From Paraburkholderia kururiensis JCM 10599 = LMG 19447 (GTDB taxonomy: Bacteria > Pseudomonadota > Gammaproteobacteria > Burkholderiales > Burkholderiaceae): a DNA stretch of 64,000 nt. The stretch covers positions 157,500 through 221,499 of the forward strand of contig NZ_RJZE01000012.1 of assembly GCF_003986935.1 (NCBI RefSeq), in the 5' to 3' direction. The translations under genes were made by a program, and so were the position numbers. Under the pieces are notes generated by a model. The model searched no databases, had not been told where the DNA came from, and worked only from the letters and a program-made list of their open reading frames with translations. Positions 27,718 to 36,740 of this stretch are shown here, in pieces; position 1 is the first letter of the stretch; every line of letters starts with the position of its first letter.

Positions 27718-27927
27718 ATGCACATTCTCGTTCCCATCGCCTTCGCACTCATCATTGCCAGCATGATCTCGGCGCTGTATTTCATGATGCACGACCGGGG
27801 CCGCACGAAGCGGATGGTCTGGTCGCTCGCCGCGCGCGTGGGACTGTCGATCTCGCTGTTCCTGTTCATCCTGTTCGCACACTGGATGGGCTGGATCCAG
27901 TCCACCGGCATTCCTTACGGCCGCTGA
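27718..27927 (+). CDS. Twin-transmembrane protein, DUF2909 family
   Basis: 69 residues with two hydrophobic helices (about 4-23 and 38-60) separated by a basic turn M-H-D-R-G-R-T-K-R. It is the only gene on the plus strand within the cox cluster, between surf1 and coxC. DUF2909 members occur beside cox genes in many beta- and gamma-proteobacteria. The function is unknown. The ATG at 27718 is the start that fits the family length. Confidence 0.85.
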   Translation: MHILVPIAFALIIASMISALYFMMHDRGRTKRMVWSLAARVGLSISLFLFILFAHWMGWIQSTGIPYGR

Positions 27928-27951
27928 AGCGCGCAATCGCGTTCCCTCACG

Positions 27952-27994
27952 CTGGAAACAAAACGCCGCCTTGACCTGCGTCGAAGGCGGCGTT
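27952..27994 (-). terminator. Terminator after coxC
   Basis: 11-bp perfect stem AACGCCGCCTT / AAGGCGGCGTT (27962-27994) with an 11-nt loop. On the minus strand it is followed by TTTGTTTCC. It should end the coxB-to-coxC transcript, leaving surf1-ctaAB-sco on a separate or read-through transcript. Confidence 0.82.
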
Positions 27995-28055
27995 GGATGG
28001 CTCGTTCGAGCTCTGGTCCGCAGCGTGTCGTTTCGCGCGTACTGGCAGGCCCGCC

Positions 28056-28913
28056 TTACAGCCAGTAGACGACCACGTAGAGACCCAGCCAGACCACGTC
28101 GACGAAGTGCCAGTACCACGCCGCGCCTTCGAACGCGAAGTGGTGGTCCGCCGTGAAGTGGCCGCGGATCAGGCGGATCATCACCACCGCCAGCATCGTG
28201 CCGCCCAGGAACACGTGGAAGCCGTGGAAGCCGGTGAGCAGGAAGAACGTGGAGCCGTACACGCCCGACGACAGCGTGAGGTTCAGTTCGTTGTACGCGT
28301 GGAAGTATTCGAAGCCCTGCAGAAACAGGAAGCAGATACCGAGCGTGAGCGTTGCGGCAAGCCACGCAATCGCCTTCGTGCGGTGGTTGTCGCGCAGCGC
28401 ATGGTGCGAGACCGTCAGCGTCGCGCCCGACGAGAGCAGCAGCGCCGTGTTGATGGTGGGCACCGGCCACGGCGTCATCGACTTGTAGGCGGACACGAGC
28501 GAAGCCGGACCGTTGTTCGGCCACACTGCCGAGAAGTCCGGCCAGATCAGCTTGTAGTCGAGGCTCGCCAGCTGGTGCATCGCGATTTCACGCGCGTAGA
28601 AGAGCGCACCGAAGAACGCGCCGAAGAACATGACTTCGGAAAAGATGAACCAGCTCATGCTCCAGCGGTACGAGCTGTCGACGCGCTTGCCGTACATTCC
28701 GCCTTCGGACTCGGCAATGGCGTCGCCGAACCAGTGCCACAGCGTGAAGAGCAGCCACAGCAGGCCCGCCGCCGCCGTGATGGGCGCCCACGACTCGCCA
28801 TTCACCCATGCCGCGAGCGACGAAAGCATCACGAGCAGCCCGATGGACGCGCTGATCGGATGCCGCGACGGATGCGGTACGAAATAGTACGGGCTCTCGT
28901 TTTGACCGCTCAT
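28056..28913 (-). CDS. coxC: Cytochrome c oxidase subunit III
   Basis: Membrane subunit of the aa3-type cytochrome c oxidase. 285 residues with seven helices. The stretch S-E-V-M-F-F-G-A-F-F-G-A near residue 98 and the end region F-H-G-F-H-V-F-L-G-G-T and W-H-F-V-D-V-V-W-L are subunit III signatures. The N-terminus M-S-G-Q-N-E-S-P-Y-Y-F fits the proteobacterial family. Downstream of ctaG and DUF2970. Confidence 0.97.
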   Translation of the reverse strand: MSGQNESPYYFVPHPSRHPISASIGLLVMLSSLAAWVNGESWAPITAAAGLLWLLFTLWHWFGDAIAESEGGMYGKRVDSSYRWSMSWFIFSEVMFFGAFFGALFYAREIAMHQLASLDYKLIWPDFSAVWPNNGPASLVSAYKSMTPWPVPTINTALLLSSGATLTVSHHALRDNHRTKAIAWLAATLTLGICFLFLQGFEYFHAYNELNLTLSSGVYGSTFFLLTGFHGFHVFLGGTMLAVVMIRLIRGHFTADHHFAFEGAAWYWHFVDVVWLGLYVVVYWL

Positions 28914-29055
28914 TCTTGATTCTCCACTTCAGTCCAGTTGTTCCGGAATCTCCGGCTGTATCTTCTCCGGCGCGGCGTGGCCGCCGCATCGGCTTGCTTC
29001 CTTGCTGCGCCCACCTTCCTGCCGCTGCCCTGCTGGCGGATGCGCGATAGTCGCG

Positions 29056-29283
29056 TCAGCCCACCACGAGGTGCACCACCAGGATCAGCACCCCGATGAA
29101 GATCGCCGCGCCGATCACGCCCGCGATGATCAGGTGCAGCGGGTTCAGCTGCGCCGCATCGGCCTCGAGGTCGCGGCGCTTGCGCACGCCCAGAAACGAC
29201 CATGCCACAGCCTTGATCACCTGGCCCAGCGAGCTCTTCTGGCCGCCGTTGTTGTCTCTGCCTTTGCCGCCGTCGGCGTTCAT
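29056..29283 (-). CDS. DUF2970 domain protein
   Basis: 75 residues with one C-terminal membrane helix (about 48-72). A-V-A-W-S-F-L-G-V-R-K-R in the first third is the DUF2970 hallmark. It sits between ctaG and coxC as in other beta-proteobacteria. The ATG at 29283 has GGGGAG at good distance, whereas the ATG at 29310 has none. A role in oxidase assembly is only suggested by context. Confidence 0.88.
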   Translation of the reverse strand: MNADGGKGRDNNGGQKSSLGQVIKAVAWSFLGVRKRRDLEADAAQLNPLHLIIAGVIGAAIFIGVLILVVHLVVG

Positions 29284-29318
29284 GGCTGCTCGCTCCCCTT
29301 GCTCTGCCATTATGTTCG

Positions 29319-29960
29319 TCAAGCCGGGTTGCGAACCGCACCCGCGGCCGCCGCACCTGTCTGCTGCGTTGCCGCGTCCGTTGCCGGCGCAGGCGTGTTC
29401 AGCTCGAAGAACGTGTACGACAGCGTGATGGTCTTCACATCTTTCGGCAACTTCGGGTCAACCACGAATACCACCGGCATCCGTTTCGTTTCGTTGGCCT
29501 GCAGCGTCTGCTGGGTAAAGCAGAAGCATTCGATCTTCCGGAAGTACTCCGTCGCAACCTTGGGCGCGTAGCTCGGAATGGCCTGGGCCTTCACGATGCG
29601 CGCCTGCTCGTTCGACACCTCGTACATCACCGTCGTGACTTCGCCCGGATGCACGTCGAGACTGTGCTGCTCCGGCTTGAAGCCAAGCGGGCCGCGCGCG
29701 TTCGCATCGAACTCGATCGACACCGTGCGGCTCATGTCGACCTGCGTATTCTTCGCCTCGCGCGCCGTCGCATCGCGCTGCACGAGGTTGTTGATGCCGG
29801 TGATCTGGCAGATCGCGCGATACATCGGCACGAGCGCAAAACCGAAGCCGAACATCAGGCACGCCACCACGACGAGCTTGACCAGCATCGAACGGTTGAA
29901 CGAGCGATCCGCCCGGGATTCCGCCGGTGAATCTGCTTCAAGGCGCGGCTGCGTCGACAT
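29319..29960 (-). CDS. ctaG: Cytochrome c oxidase assembly protein CtaG (Cox11)
   Basis: Inserts copper into the CuB site of subunit I. 213 residues with one anchor helix (about 25-47) and a periplasmic immunoglobulin-like domain. The copper-binding C-F-C-F motif lies at about residue 145, in K-I-E-C-F-C-F-T. It starts after the 44-residue assembly peptide gene. The C-terminal 25 residues are Ala/Thr/Pro rich. Confidence 0.96.
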   Translation of the reverse strand: MSTQPRLEADSPAESRADRSFNRSMLVKLVVVACLMFGFGFALVPMYRAICQITGINNLVQRDATAREAKNTQVDMSRTVSIEFDANARGPLGFKPEQHSLDVHPGEVTTVMYEVSNEQARIVKAQAIPSYAPKVATEYFRKIECFCFTQQTLQANETKRMPVVFVVDPKLPKDVKTITLSYTFFELNTPAPATDAATQQTGAAAAGAVRNPA

Positions 29961-29991
29961 CGAACTTCCTCAACAAACCATCAGGCCGGCG

Positions 29992-30126
29992 TCAGCTGAA
30001 CAGCCACTGCTTGATGACGGCACCCACAAAAAAGACGGCGACGATAGCGAGCAGGATCATGCCGAGTCGCAGGTTGGCTGCGCGAATCTGCTCGGGTGTA
30101 CGTCTTTTTTCTGGATTCCGGGTCAT
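29992..30126 (-). CDS. Cytochrome oxidase small assembly protein
   Basis: 44 residues, too short for many gene finders. It reads M-T-R-N-P-E-K-R-R-T-P-E-Q-I-R-A-A-N, then one membrane helix G-M-I-L-L-A-I-V-A-V-F-F-V-G-A-V, and ends K-Q-W-L-F-S. A basic T-P-E-Q-I-R-x-x-N head followed by a single helix matches the short protein that beta-proteobacteria carry between coxA and ctaG. It has the right strand, is bracketed closely by both genes, and is stop-terminated (TGA at 29992). Confidence 0.85.
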   Translation of the reverse strand: MTRNPEKRRTPEQIRAANLRLGMILLAIVAVFFVGAVIKQWLFS

Positions 30127-30231
30127 GCGTGAATTTGGGAGACTTCACGCTCCCCGATCTCGTTTCCCGCGAAGGACGCGAGACCAGGGAGCGTTGCTGC
30201 ATCTGTTGCCGCAGGCGGGCGGGTTATTCGA

Positions 30232-31845
30232 CTATTCGACCGTCGGCGGATTTTCGAACGTATGGAACGGTGCCGGGCTCGGGACCGTCCACTCGAGGCC
30301 CGTTGCGCCATCCCACGGCTTGTCCGCCGCCTTTTCCAGCTCACCGCCGCCGCGATACGCGGGCAGCACGACCGCAAACAGGAAGTACACCTGCGCGAGG
30401 CCGAAACCGAATGCGCCGATCGTTGCGACCTGGTTCCAGTCCGTGAACTGCGCCGGGTAGTCCGCATAACGGCGCGGCATGCCGGCGAGGCCCACGAAGT
30501 GCATCGGGAAGAACGTGACGTTGAAGAAGATCATCGACGCCCAGAAGTGGATCTTGCCGCGCGTCTCGTTGTACATCCAGCCGGTCCACTTCGGCGACCA
30601 GTAGTACCACCCCGCAAAGAGCGCGAAGAGCGACCCCGCCACCAGCACATAGTGGAAGTGCGCCACCACGAAATAGGTACCGTGGTACTGGATGTCGAGC
30701 GGCGCCATGGAAAGCATCAGGCCCGTGAAACCGCCCATCGTGAACACGAACAGGAAGCCGATCGCGAACAGCATCGGCGTTTCGAACGTGAGCGAGCCGC
30801 GCCACATCGTGGCAACCCAGTTGAACACCTTCACGCCGGTCGGCACAGCGATCAGCATCGTCGCGTACATGAAGAACAGCTGGCCCGTGACCGGCATGCC
30901 GGTTGCGAACATATGGTGCGCCCAGACCATGAACGACAGGATCGCGATGGATGCCGTTGCATAGACCATCGAGCTATAGCCGAACAGCGGCTTGCGCGAA
31001 AACGCCGGGATCACCTGCGACACGATCCCGAACGCCGGCAGAATCATGATGTACACCTCGGGGTGCCCGAAGAACCAGAAGATGTGCTGGTACATCACCG
31101 GGTCGCCGCCGCCTGCCGCGTTGAAGAACGACGTGCCGAAGTGGCGGTCGAACAGCACCATGGTGATCGCGCCCGCGAGCACCGGCATCACGGCGATCAG
31201 CAGGTAGGCGGTGATGAGCCACGTCCACGCGAACATCGGCATCTTCATGAGCGTCATGCCCGGCGCGCGCAGGTTCAGGATCGTCACGATGATGTTGATG
31301 CCGCCCATGATCGACGACGCGCCCATGATGTGGATCGCGAAGATGGCGAAGTCCATGCCCGGGCCCATCTGCGTGGAGAGCGGCGCGTAGAGCGTCCAGC
31401 CCGCAGCCGTTGCGCCACCCGGCGCGAAGAACGAACCCACCAGCAACACCGCCGCCACAGGCAGCAGCCAGAAGCTGAAGTTGTTCATGCGCGCGAAGGC
31501 CATGTCCGATGCGCCGATCTGCAGCGGAATCATCCAGTTCGCGAAGCCGACGAACGCCGGCATGATCGCGCCGAACACCATGATGAGGCCGTGCATGGTG
31601 GTCAGCTGGTTGAAGAACTCCGGCCGCATGATCTGCAGGCCCGGTTCGAACAGTTCGGCACGGATCATCAGCGCCATCACGCCCCCCGAGAGGAACATGA
31701 CGAACGAGAAGATCAGGTACAGCGTCCCGATGTCCTTGTGGTTGGTCGCGAAGAGCCAGCGGCGCCAGCCGTGCGGCGTCTCGTGCGCATGGTCGCCGTG
31801 CACGTGCTCGTGGCCTCCGACTACATCGTGTCCGATGCTAGACAT
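30232..31845 (-). CDS. coxA: Cytochrome c oxidase subunit I
   Basis: Catalytic subunit of the aa3-type oxidase, with low-spin heme a and the heme a3-CuB centre. 537 residues with twelve helices. H-P-E-V-Y-I-M-I-L-P-A-F-G near residue 278 holds the His-Tyr pair of CuB and the K-channel entry; H-H-M-F and H-F-H-Y-V-L hold further metal ligands. The N-terminus is His-rich (H-E-H-V-H-G-D-H-A-H) before the first helix. The ATG at 31845 is preceded by GGAG-like sequence. Between coxB and the small assembly gene. Confidence 0.97.
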   Translation of the reverse strand: MSSIGHDVVGGHEHVHGDHAHETPHGWRRWLFATNHKDIGTLYLIFSFVMFLSGGVMALMIRAELFEPGLQIMRPEFFNQLTTMHGLIMVFGAIMPAFVGFANWMIPLQIGASDMAFARMNNFSFWLLPVAAVLLVGSFFAPGGATAAGWTLYAPLSTQMGPGMDFAIFAIHIMGASSIMGGINIIVTILNLRAPGMTLMKMPMFAWTWLITAYLLIAVMPVLAGAITMVLFDRHFGTSFFNAAGGGDPVMYQHIFWFFGHPEVYIMILPAFGIVSQVIPAFSRKPLFGYSSMVYATASIAILSFMVWAHHMFATGMPVTGQLFFMYATMLIAVPTGVKVFNWVATMWRGSLTFETPMLFAIGFLFVFTMGGFTGLMLSMAPLDIQYHGTYFVVAHFHYVLVAGSLFALFAGWYYWSPKWTGWMYNETRGKIHFWASMIFFNVTFFPMHFVGLAGMPRRYADYPAQFTDWNQVATIGAFGFGLAQVYFLFAVVLPAYRGGGELEKAADKPWDGATGLEWTVPSPAPFHTFENPPTVE

Positions 31846-31888
31846 GACAATCTCCTAAAACGAATACTGCTGCGGTCCGAGTGGCACG

Positions 31889-33451
31889 TCAGGCCGCCGG
31901 GCTGATTTCGACACGCCGGGCTTCTTTCGCGTTGCTGCCGCCGGTGATGGTCTCCGGCTTCTTCAAGATGATGTGGTCTTCGGCGATGCCGGCCGCCTTC
32001 AGCGCATCGCGCACGGCCTGGGCGCGCGTCTTGGCGAGTTCGGCGTTCGAATCCGCGGAGCCGCTCGCGTCGGTGTAGCCCGACAGCGTGAACTTCGCAT
32101 CCGGGTGCGCCTTCGCGTAGTCGGCCGCGGCCTGGATGGCCGCCTTCGCGTCGGCCGGCAGATCGCTCTTGCCGGTTTCGAAGTAGACGCTTGCGGGCAG
32201 GCTGGCTTGCGGTGCGGCTGCGCCGTCCGACGCGGCCGATGCCGGTTGCGCGTCGCTTGCTGCCGCGCCCGTCAGATGGTCGCCGCCTTCGGGCAGCTTG
32301 CCGTTGCGCGCGTCCGCGACCTGGCGCGGTTGCAGCACGTCGCCCGTGTGGTTGCCCCACGAGTTGCGTTCATAGGTGATGACCGAAGCGATCTCGACGT
32401 CATTCAGCGTCGGCGCCCACGAGGGCATCGCGTTCTTGCCCTTCAGCACGAGGCTCACGTGCTGGGCGAGCGGACCGTTGGCGATCTTGCTGCCGTCGAG
32501 CGCCGGGAATGCGCCCGCGCCCTTGCCGGTCGGCTGGTGGCACACCGCGCAGTTCGCCGCGTAGACCTTCGCGCCGCGCTCCATGAGTTCGGCCATGGTG
32601 TAGGTCTTGTTGGGATCGTCGGCAGAGGCGGACATTTTCTTCTTCTGCACGTCGACCCACTTCGCGTAGTCGTCATCCGAGAGCACCTCGACGACGACCG
32701 GCATGAACGCGTGTTCCTTGCCGCACAGTTCGGTACAGAAGCCGCGATAGGTGCCCACCTTCTCGGCCTTGAACCACGTGTCGCGCACAAAGCCCGGAAT
32801 CGCATCCTGCTTCACGCCGAATGCGGGCACGTACCACGAGTGCACGACGTCGTTGGCGGTGGTGATGATGCGGATCTTCTTGTTGACGGGCACGACGAGC
32901 GGATTGTCGACTTCCTGCAGGTAGGTGTCGTTAATCGGCGTCTGGCCGTTCACTTCGGCACGCGGGGTGGTCAGCGTGGACAGGAAGCTGATGCCCTCGC
33001 CCGGACCCTTGATGTAGTCGTAGCCCCACTTCCACTGGTAGCCGGTGACCTTCACGGTGAGGTCGGCGTTGGTGGTGTCTTTCATCGCGACGACGGTGCG
33101 GGTGGCGGGCAGCGCCATCAGCACGACGATGATGAACGGCACGATCGTCCAGATGATTTCGACGGTGGTGCTTTCGTGGAAATTGGCGGCCTTGTGTCCT
33201 TTCGACTTGCGGTGCGCGAAGACCGAATAGAACATCACGCCGAACACGGCGATGAAGATCGCGGTACACAGGATCAACATCATCGTGTGGAGGCTGTAGA
33301 GCTCCTCTGCGATCCGTGTCACAGGCGGCTGGAGATTGATCTCGTTGACGGCGGGGCCGCCGGGACTATCACCAACTGCCAGGGCGGCGCCGGCGAACAA
33401 GAGTCCGCTACACGCCAGCACGCCCATGAGGGCTCGCTTGATTGTTTTCAT
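31889..33451 (-). CDS. coxB: Cytochrome c oxidase subunit II with cytochrome c and OmpA-like domains
   Basis: Electron entry subunit of the oxidase. 520 residues in three parts. Residues 1-25 signal peptide, two helices near 50-75 and 97-118, then the CuA domain with H204, C239, E241, C243, H247 and M250. Residues about 285-365 hold a cytochrome c domain with C-A-V-C-H (301-305) and Met342. After an Ala/Ser-rich linker, residues about 417-518 form an OmpA-like domain (G-Y-T-D-A-S-G, then A-K-T-R-A, ending A-R-R-V-E-I), with the Asp and Arg that bind peptidoglycan in OmpA. The start at 33451 has AAGGAAG. Confidence 0.95.
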   Translation of the reverse strand: MKTIKRALMGVLACSGLLFAGAALAVGDSPGGPAVNEINLQPPVTRIAEELYSLHTMMLILCTAIFIAVFGVMFYSVFAHRKSKGHKAANFHESTTVEIIWTIVPFIIVVLMALPATRTVVAMKDTTNADLTVKVTGYQWKWGYDYIKGPGEGISFLSTLTTPRAEVNGQTPINDTYLQEVDNPLVVPVNKKIRIITTANDVVHSWYVPAFGVKQDAIPGFVRDTWFKAEKVGTYRGFCTELCGKEHAFMPVVVEVLSDDDYAKWVDVQKKKMSASADDPNKTYTMAELMERGAKVYAANCAVCHQPTGKGAGAFPALDGSKIANGPLAQHVSLVLKGKNAMPSWAPTLNDVEIASVITYERNSWGNHTGDVLQPRQVADARNGKLPEGGDHLTGAAASDAQPASAASDGAAAPQASLPASVYFETGKSDLPADAKAAIQAAADYAKAHPDAKFTLSGYTDASGSADSNAELAKTRAQAVRDALKAAGIAEDHIILKKPETITGGSNAKEARRVEISPAA

Positions 33452-33550
33452 AGCTTCCTTACCCAAAATTTCCATTCAAACCCTCGCCCCGCCGCAAGGC
33501 CATCGCCACGCATCCCCTTGCCTCGCGCGGCGGCGCTTCGCAACCGGCTG

Positions 33551-34027
33551 CTAGCCGCAACCGGCAAGCCCCCTGCGCAGTTCTTCGGCAAACTGCGCGC
33601 GCCGATATTGCGCAAGATGCACGCCGACTGCGACCGTCTGCCCCCGCGATACCAGCTTGACCGGTTCGCGCGGCGTGGCGCCTGTTTCGACTCGCACCCA
33701 GCGGGGATTGAACTCGAACTGCGTGAGCTCGTCGGCGCTGACCTGCTCGACCACCAGCCGGTGCGGATACAGCCTGATGCGTTCGTAATCGACTGCATGG
33801 CGCGCGTACACGACGAACGCGACACCGACAACCAGCAGCTCGAGACCGGTGAACGGCAATACCAGCCAGACGCCCTTCACGAGCAGCATGATGGCGATCG
33901 CCGAAGACACGAGCGCGAGCGATACATAGAAACCCACGAACTGCCGAGGCGACACCGAGCAGTTGCGCCTGATCGTCCAGTCCTTGAGAACCGTCTCCGG
34001 ATTCGCCAGCAGATCGCACACCTGCAT
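33551..34027 (-). CDS. DUF2244 membrane protein
   Basis: 158 residues with two adjacent hydrophobic helices (about 33-50 and 54-73), a basic N-terminal region W-T-I-R-R-N-C-S-V-S-P, and a soluble C-terminal half, as in DUF2244 proteins that commonly precede coxB. Function unknown. It appears to be the first gene of the cox operon: a good promoter lies about 120 nt upstream, and coxB begins 99 nt after its stop. Confidence 0.88.
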   Translation of the reverse strand: MQVCDLLANPETVLKDWTIRRNCSVSPRQFVGFYVSLALVSSAIAIMLLVKGVWLVLPFTGLELLVVGVAFVVYARHAVDYERIRLYPHRLVVEQVSADELTQFEFNPRWVRVETGATPREPVKLVSRGQTVAVGVHLAQYRRAQFAEELRRGLAGCG

Positions 34028-34143
34028 CGTCGCCTCCTGCTCACGCCGCTGCCGCTAAACGGCTCTTCCATGTGAGCCTTCGGCACTCTTCAGCGTTGGG
34101 TCTGCCGCTTCAGAAGTGGGGACCCTGAGCGACAAACTGACGC

Positions 34144-34172
34144 ATTATAGGCGCGATCCCTGGCGGCCACAA
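34144..34172 (-). promoter_or_regulatory. Sigma-70-type promoter of the DUF2244-cox operon
   Basis: On the minus strand, -35 TTGTGG (34172-34167) and a perfect -10 TATAAT (34149-34144) are 17 nt apart. It points towards DUF2244 and coxB. The -35 is only a half match. Confidence 0.6.
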
Positions 34173-34289
34173 GCAAGGCGCCACGGGCCTCGGAGCCAGA
34201 TGCGACAAGCCTCTGCGCCCTTTTGTCGCAGGTTCATGGCGCGCTTTGCAACACTGATTCCCGCCATAACGAACCGGCGCTTTACCGCG

Positions 34290-35255
34290 TTATCGGTTCC
34301 TCGTCGGCCCGCGTCCGATGTCCTCGATGCGCACGATGCCGTGCCCTTCGGGCGTGGTCCGGGGCACCGCTTTCCACGCGTGTCCGTAGATCACCTCGAA
34401 GGTGAGCGGGATCGTGCCGTCCTCGCGCCGGCGCGCTTCGAGCGCCGCGTACAGCGCCTTCATGAGGCGCCGCGAAATGCGCGACAACGCGGCATCGCGG
34501 CCAAACGGATAGGCGCCCCAGCGGCGCACGTCCTTCAAGAGCGACTCGGGCGAACGGTAGGTGATGGTCAAGGTCTCCTGGTCCATCACGGGAATCTCGA
34601 AGCCGCTTTCCACCAGCATGTCGCCCAGATCGTGCATGTCGACGAAGTCGATCACATGCGCGCGCGTGGCAATGCCGTGCGCCGCGTCCACTTCGGCCCA
34701 CGCGCCGCGCAGTTCCTTGAGCGTATCGGGGCCGAGCGTGCTGAACATGAGCAAGCCATTCACCTTGAGGACGCGCTGCCACTCAGGGAAAACGAGGTCG
34801 GGACGCGAATGCCAGTGCAGCGCCAGATTCGACCAGACGAAGTCGAACGCGCCCGATGCAAAGGGGAGCGCGCCGAAGTCGGCCTGCGCGAAGCGCGGGC
34901 CGCGCGTGCCCAGCGTCTTGCCGAGCACGGCCGGCAGAAAGCGCCGCCAGCTCGTGTCGGCGGTCTCGTGGCGCAGGGCGCGCAGCAGCATGCCGTGCGA
35001 AAGGTCGGTGCCGAATACCGGCGCCTCGGGAAAACGCTCGCGAAGTGCCGGAAGGTCGTCGCCCGTGCCGCAGCCCGCGTCCAGCACGCTGGCCGGGCTC
35101 GCCTTGATGTAGTCGAGCCGCTCGTGCATGCGCTGGGCGATTTCCCGCGGGAGGAACGCGACGTCGCTGAAGGTCGCGGCGCGGCGGTCGAAGATCCGCC
35201 GCAGCAGCCGGGCGTCATAGGCCGGACGGCTGGATTTTGCGGGAGACGGGGACAT
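34290..35255 (-). CDS. bioC: SAM-dependent methyltransferase, BioC family
   Basis: 321 residues. Class I methyltransferase fold with the SAM-binding motif V-L-D-A-G-C-G-T-G-D-D near residue 57, then D-F-G-A-L-P-F near 125 and the motif W-S-N-L-A-L-H-W near 140, characteristic of malonyl-ACP O-methyltransferase BioC. BioC methylates malonyl-ACP to start pimelate synthesis for biotin. No bio genes are adjacent, and BioC-like proteins vary, so the biotin role is a family-level inference. Divergent from comF. Confidence 0.8.
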   Translation of the reverse strand: MSPSPAKSSRPAYDARLLRRIFDRRAATFSDVAFLPREIAQRMHERLDYIKASPASVLDAGCGTGDDLPALRERFPEAPVFGTDLSHGMLLRALRHETADTSWRRFLPAVLGKTLGTRGPRFAQADFGALPFASGAFDFVWSNLALHWHSRPDLVFPEWQRVLKVNGLLMFSTLGPDTLKELRGAWAEVDAAHGIATRAHVIDFVDMHDLGDMLVESGFEIPVMDQETLTITYRSPESLLKDVRRWGAYPFGRDAALSRISRRLMKALYAALEARRREDGTIPLTFEVIYGHAWKAVPRTTPEGHGIVRIEDIGRGPTRNR

Positions 35256-35339
35256 GGCGGTCGTATTGGAGAAGAGCGCAAAGTATACTCGGTCGCTCCC
35301 CTCGATTCAGCGTAGCCGCCCGCGCGGCGCGGCCTTGAC

Positions 35340-36173
35340 ATGCCTGCCCCGTCTTTTGCTCCCCTCGTGCCGATCATGAAGAACCGCGTCGCCCGGTTTG
35401 CGAATCGGTTATGGACGACCGCGGACCTGGAAGCCCGGCGATGGTTGCCGCGCGTTACGCAGTTCGCATTGCCGAATCTGTGCGCGTTATGCGGCAATAT
35501 GTCGCAGCAGGTGTTTTGTGCGGGCTGCGACGAGGCTTACTGGAACGAGTCGCGCCTGCGCTGCGCGGCATGCGCGATACCGCTGCCCACCGCGAGAACG
35601 GTGCGCCGGCCACGGCGGGCGGGCGCGACGCCCTACCGCTGCGCCGACTGCTCGGCCTCGCCGCCGCCCTTCGAGGCGACCTTTGCCCTCGCCGACTACC
35701 GTCCACCACTCGATACGCTCGCGCGCGGCCTCAAGTTCAACGCTCGCCTTGCACTGGCCGGCGAATTCGCGCGACGGCTGGCCCGGACAGCAAGCGACGC
35801 AGTGGACGCCGCCCAGCTTCCCGACGTGATCGCCGCCGTACCGCTGTCGCGCAAACGACTTGCCACGCGTGGCTACAACCAGGCCTGGGAGATGGCAAGG
35901 CCGCTTGCCAAAGCGCTCGGTGTACGCAGCGATGCGCGGCTCGTCAATCGCGTCGCCCATACAGCGCCGCAGTCGCAACTCGACCTCGAAGCGCGCCGCC
36001 ACAACTTGCGACATGCGTTTGCGCTTGCGAGTCCCGTAGCAGGGTTGCATGTCGGCATCGTCGACGACGTGATGACCTCCGGCGCAACGCTCGAAGCGCT
36101 TGCACGCATACTCAAGGACGCCGGCGCACGCCGCGTCACGAACTTCGTCGCGCTGCGCACGCCGAAAAACTAG
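35340..36173 (+). CDS. comF: ComF family protein
   Basis: 277 residues. Cys pairs C-A-L-C and C-A-G-C near residue 50-65, then C-A-A-C and C-A-D-C, form zinc ribbons at the N-terminus. The C-terminal half is a phosphoribosyltransferase-like domain with the PRPP loop I-V-D-D-V-M-T-S-G-A-T near residue 235. ComF proteins take part in DNA uptake in competent bacteria; catalytic activity is not established. The ATG at 35340 may be replaced by the one at 35376 (MKNRVARF). Followed by trmL after 25 nt, probably one operon. Confidence 0.93.
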   Translation: MPAPSFAPLVPIMKNRVARFANRLWTTADLEARRWLPRVTQFALPNLCALCGNMSQQVFCAGCDEAYWNESRLRCAACAIPLPTARTVRRPRRAGATPYRCADCSASPPPFEATFALADYRPPLDTLARGLKFNARLALAGEFARRLARTASDAVDAAQLPDVIAAVPLSRKRLATRGYNQAWEMARPLAKALGVRSDARLVNRVAHTAPQSQLDLEARRHNLRHAFALASPVAGLHVGIVDDVMTSGATLEALARILKDAGARRVTNFVALRTPKN

Positions 36174-36198
36174 CTGTCCGTCTTCAATTCATTCCGAT

Positions 36199-36669
36199 AT
36201 GTTCAACGTCGTTCTCGTCGAACCTGAAATCCCCCCGAATACCGGCAACGTGATCCGCCTTTGCGCGAACACAGGCGCGACACTGCATCTCATCGAACCG
36301 CTCGGCTTTCCGCTCGACGACGCGAAGATGCGTCGCGCGGGGCTCGACTATCACGAGTACGCCCAGATGCGCGTGCACGCGAACTGGGAAGCCTTCATTG
36401 CAGCAGAGTCGCCCGCCCCGTCCCGCATGTTCGCGTTCACGACGCGCGGCTCAGGGCGGTTTCACTCGCACCCGTTTCAGCCAGGCGACTGGTTCGTATT
36501 CGGAGCGGAGACGCGTGGCCTGCCCGATGCCGTGCTCGCTCATTTCCCCGCGGAGCAACGCGTGAGGCTGCCGATGCGGCCCGGCAATCGCAGCCTGAAC
36601 CTCTCGAACACGGTCGCCGTGGTCGTGTTCGAAGCGTGGCGGCAAGCGGGATTCGAAGGAGGAGAGTGA
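36199..36669 (+). CDS. trmL: tRNA (cytidine(34)-2'-O)-methyltransferase
   Basis: SPOUT-class methyltransferase that modifies the wobble base of tRNA-Leu. 156 residues, the usual length. N-terminal P-E-I-P-P-N-T-G-N-V-I-R and the knot region F-G-A-E-T-R-G-L-P and M-R-P-G-N-R-S-L-N-L-S-N are diagnostic. Starts at the ATG at 36199 just after comF; convergent with gpsA. Confidence 0.96.
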   Translation: MFNVVLVEPEIPPNTGNVIRLCANTGATLHLIEPLGFPLDDAKMRRAGLDYHEYAQMRVHANWEAFIAAESPAPSRMFAFTTRGSGRFHSHPFQPGDWFVFGAETRGLPDAVLAHFPAEQRVRLPMRPGNRSLNLSNTVAVVVFEAWRQAGFEGGE

Positions 36670-36740
36670 GGAGCGCGTGAGCGGAGCGCGAAATGCACCC
36701 CGTCACGATTGCAGGACGTTGAACGAAAGAGGAGTCGAGC

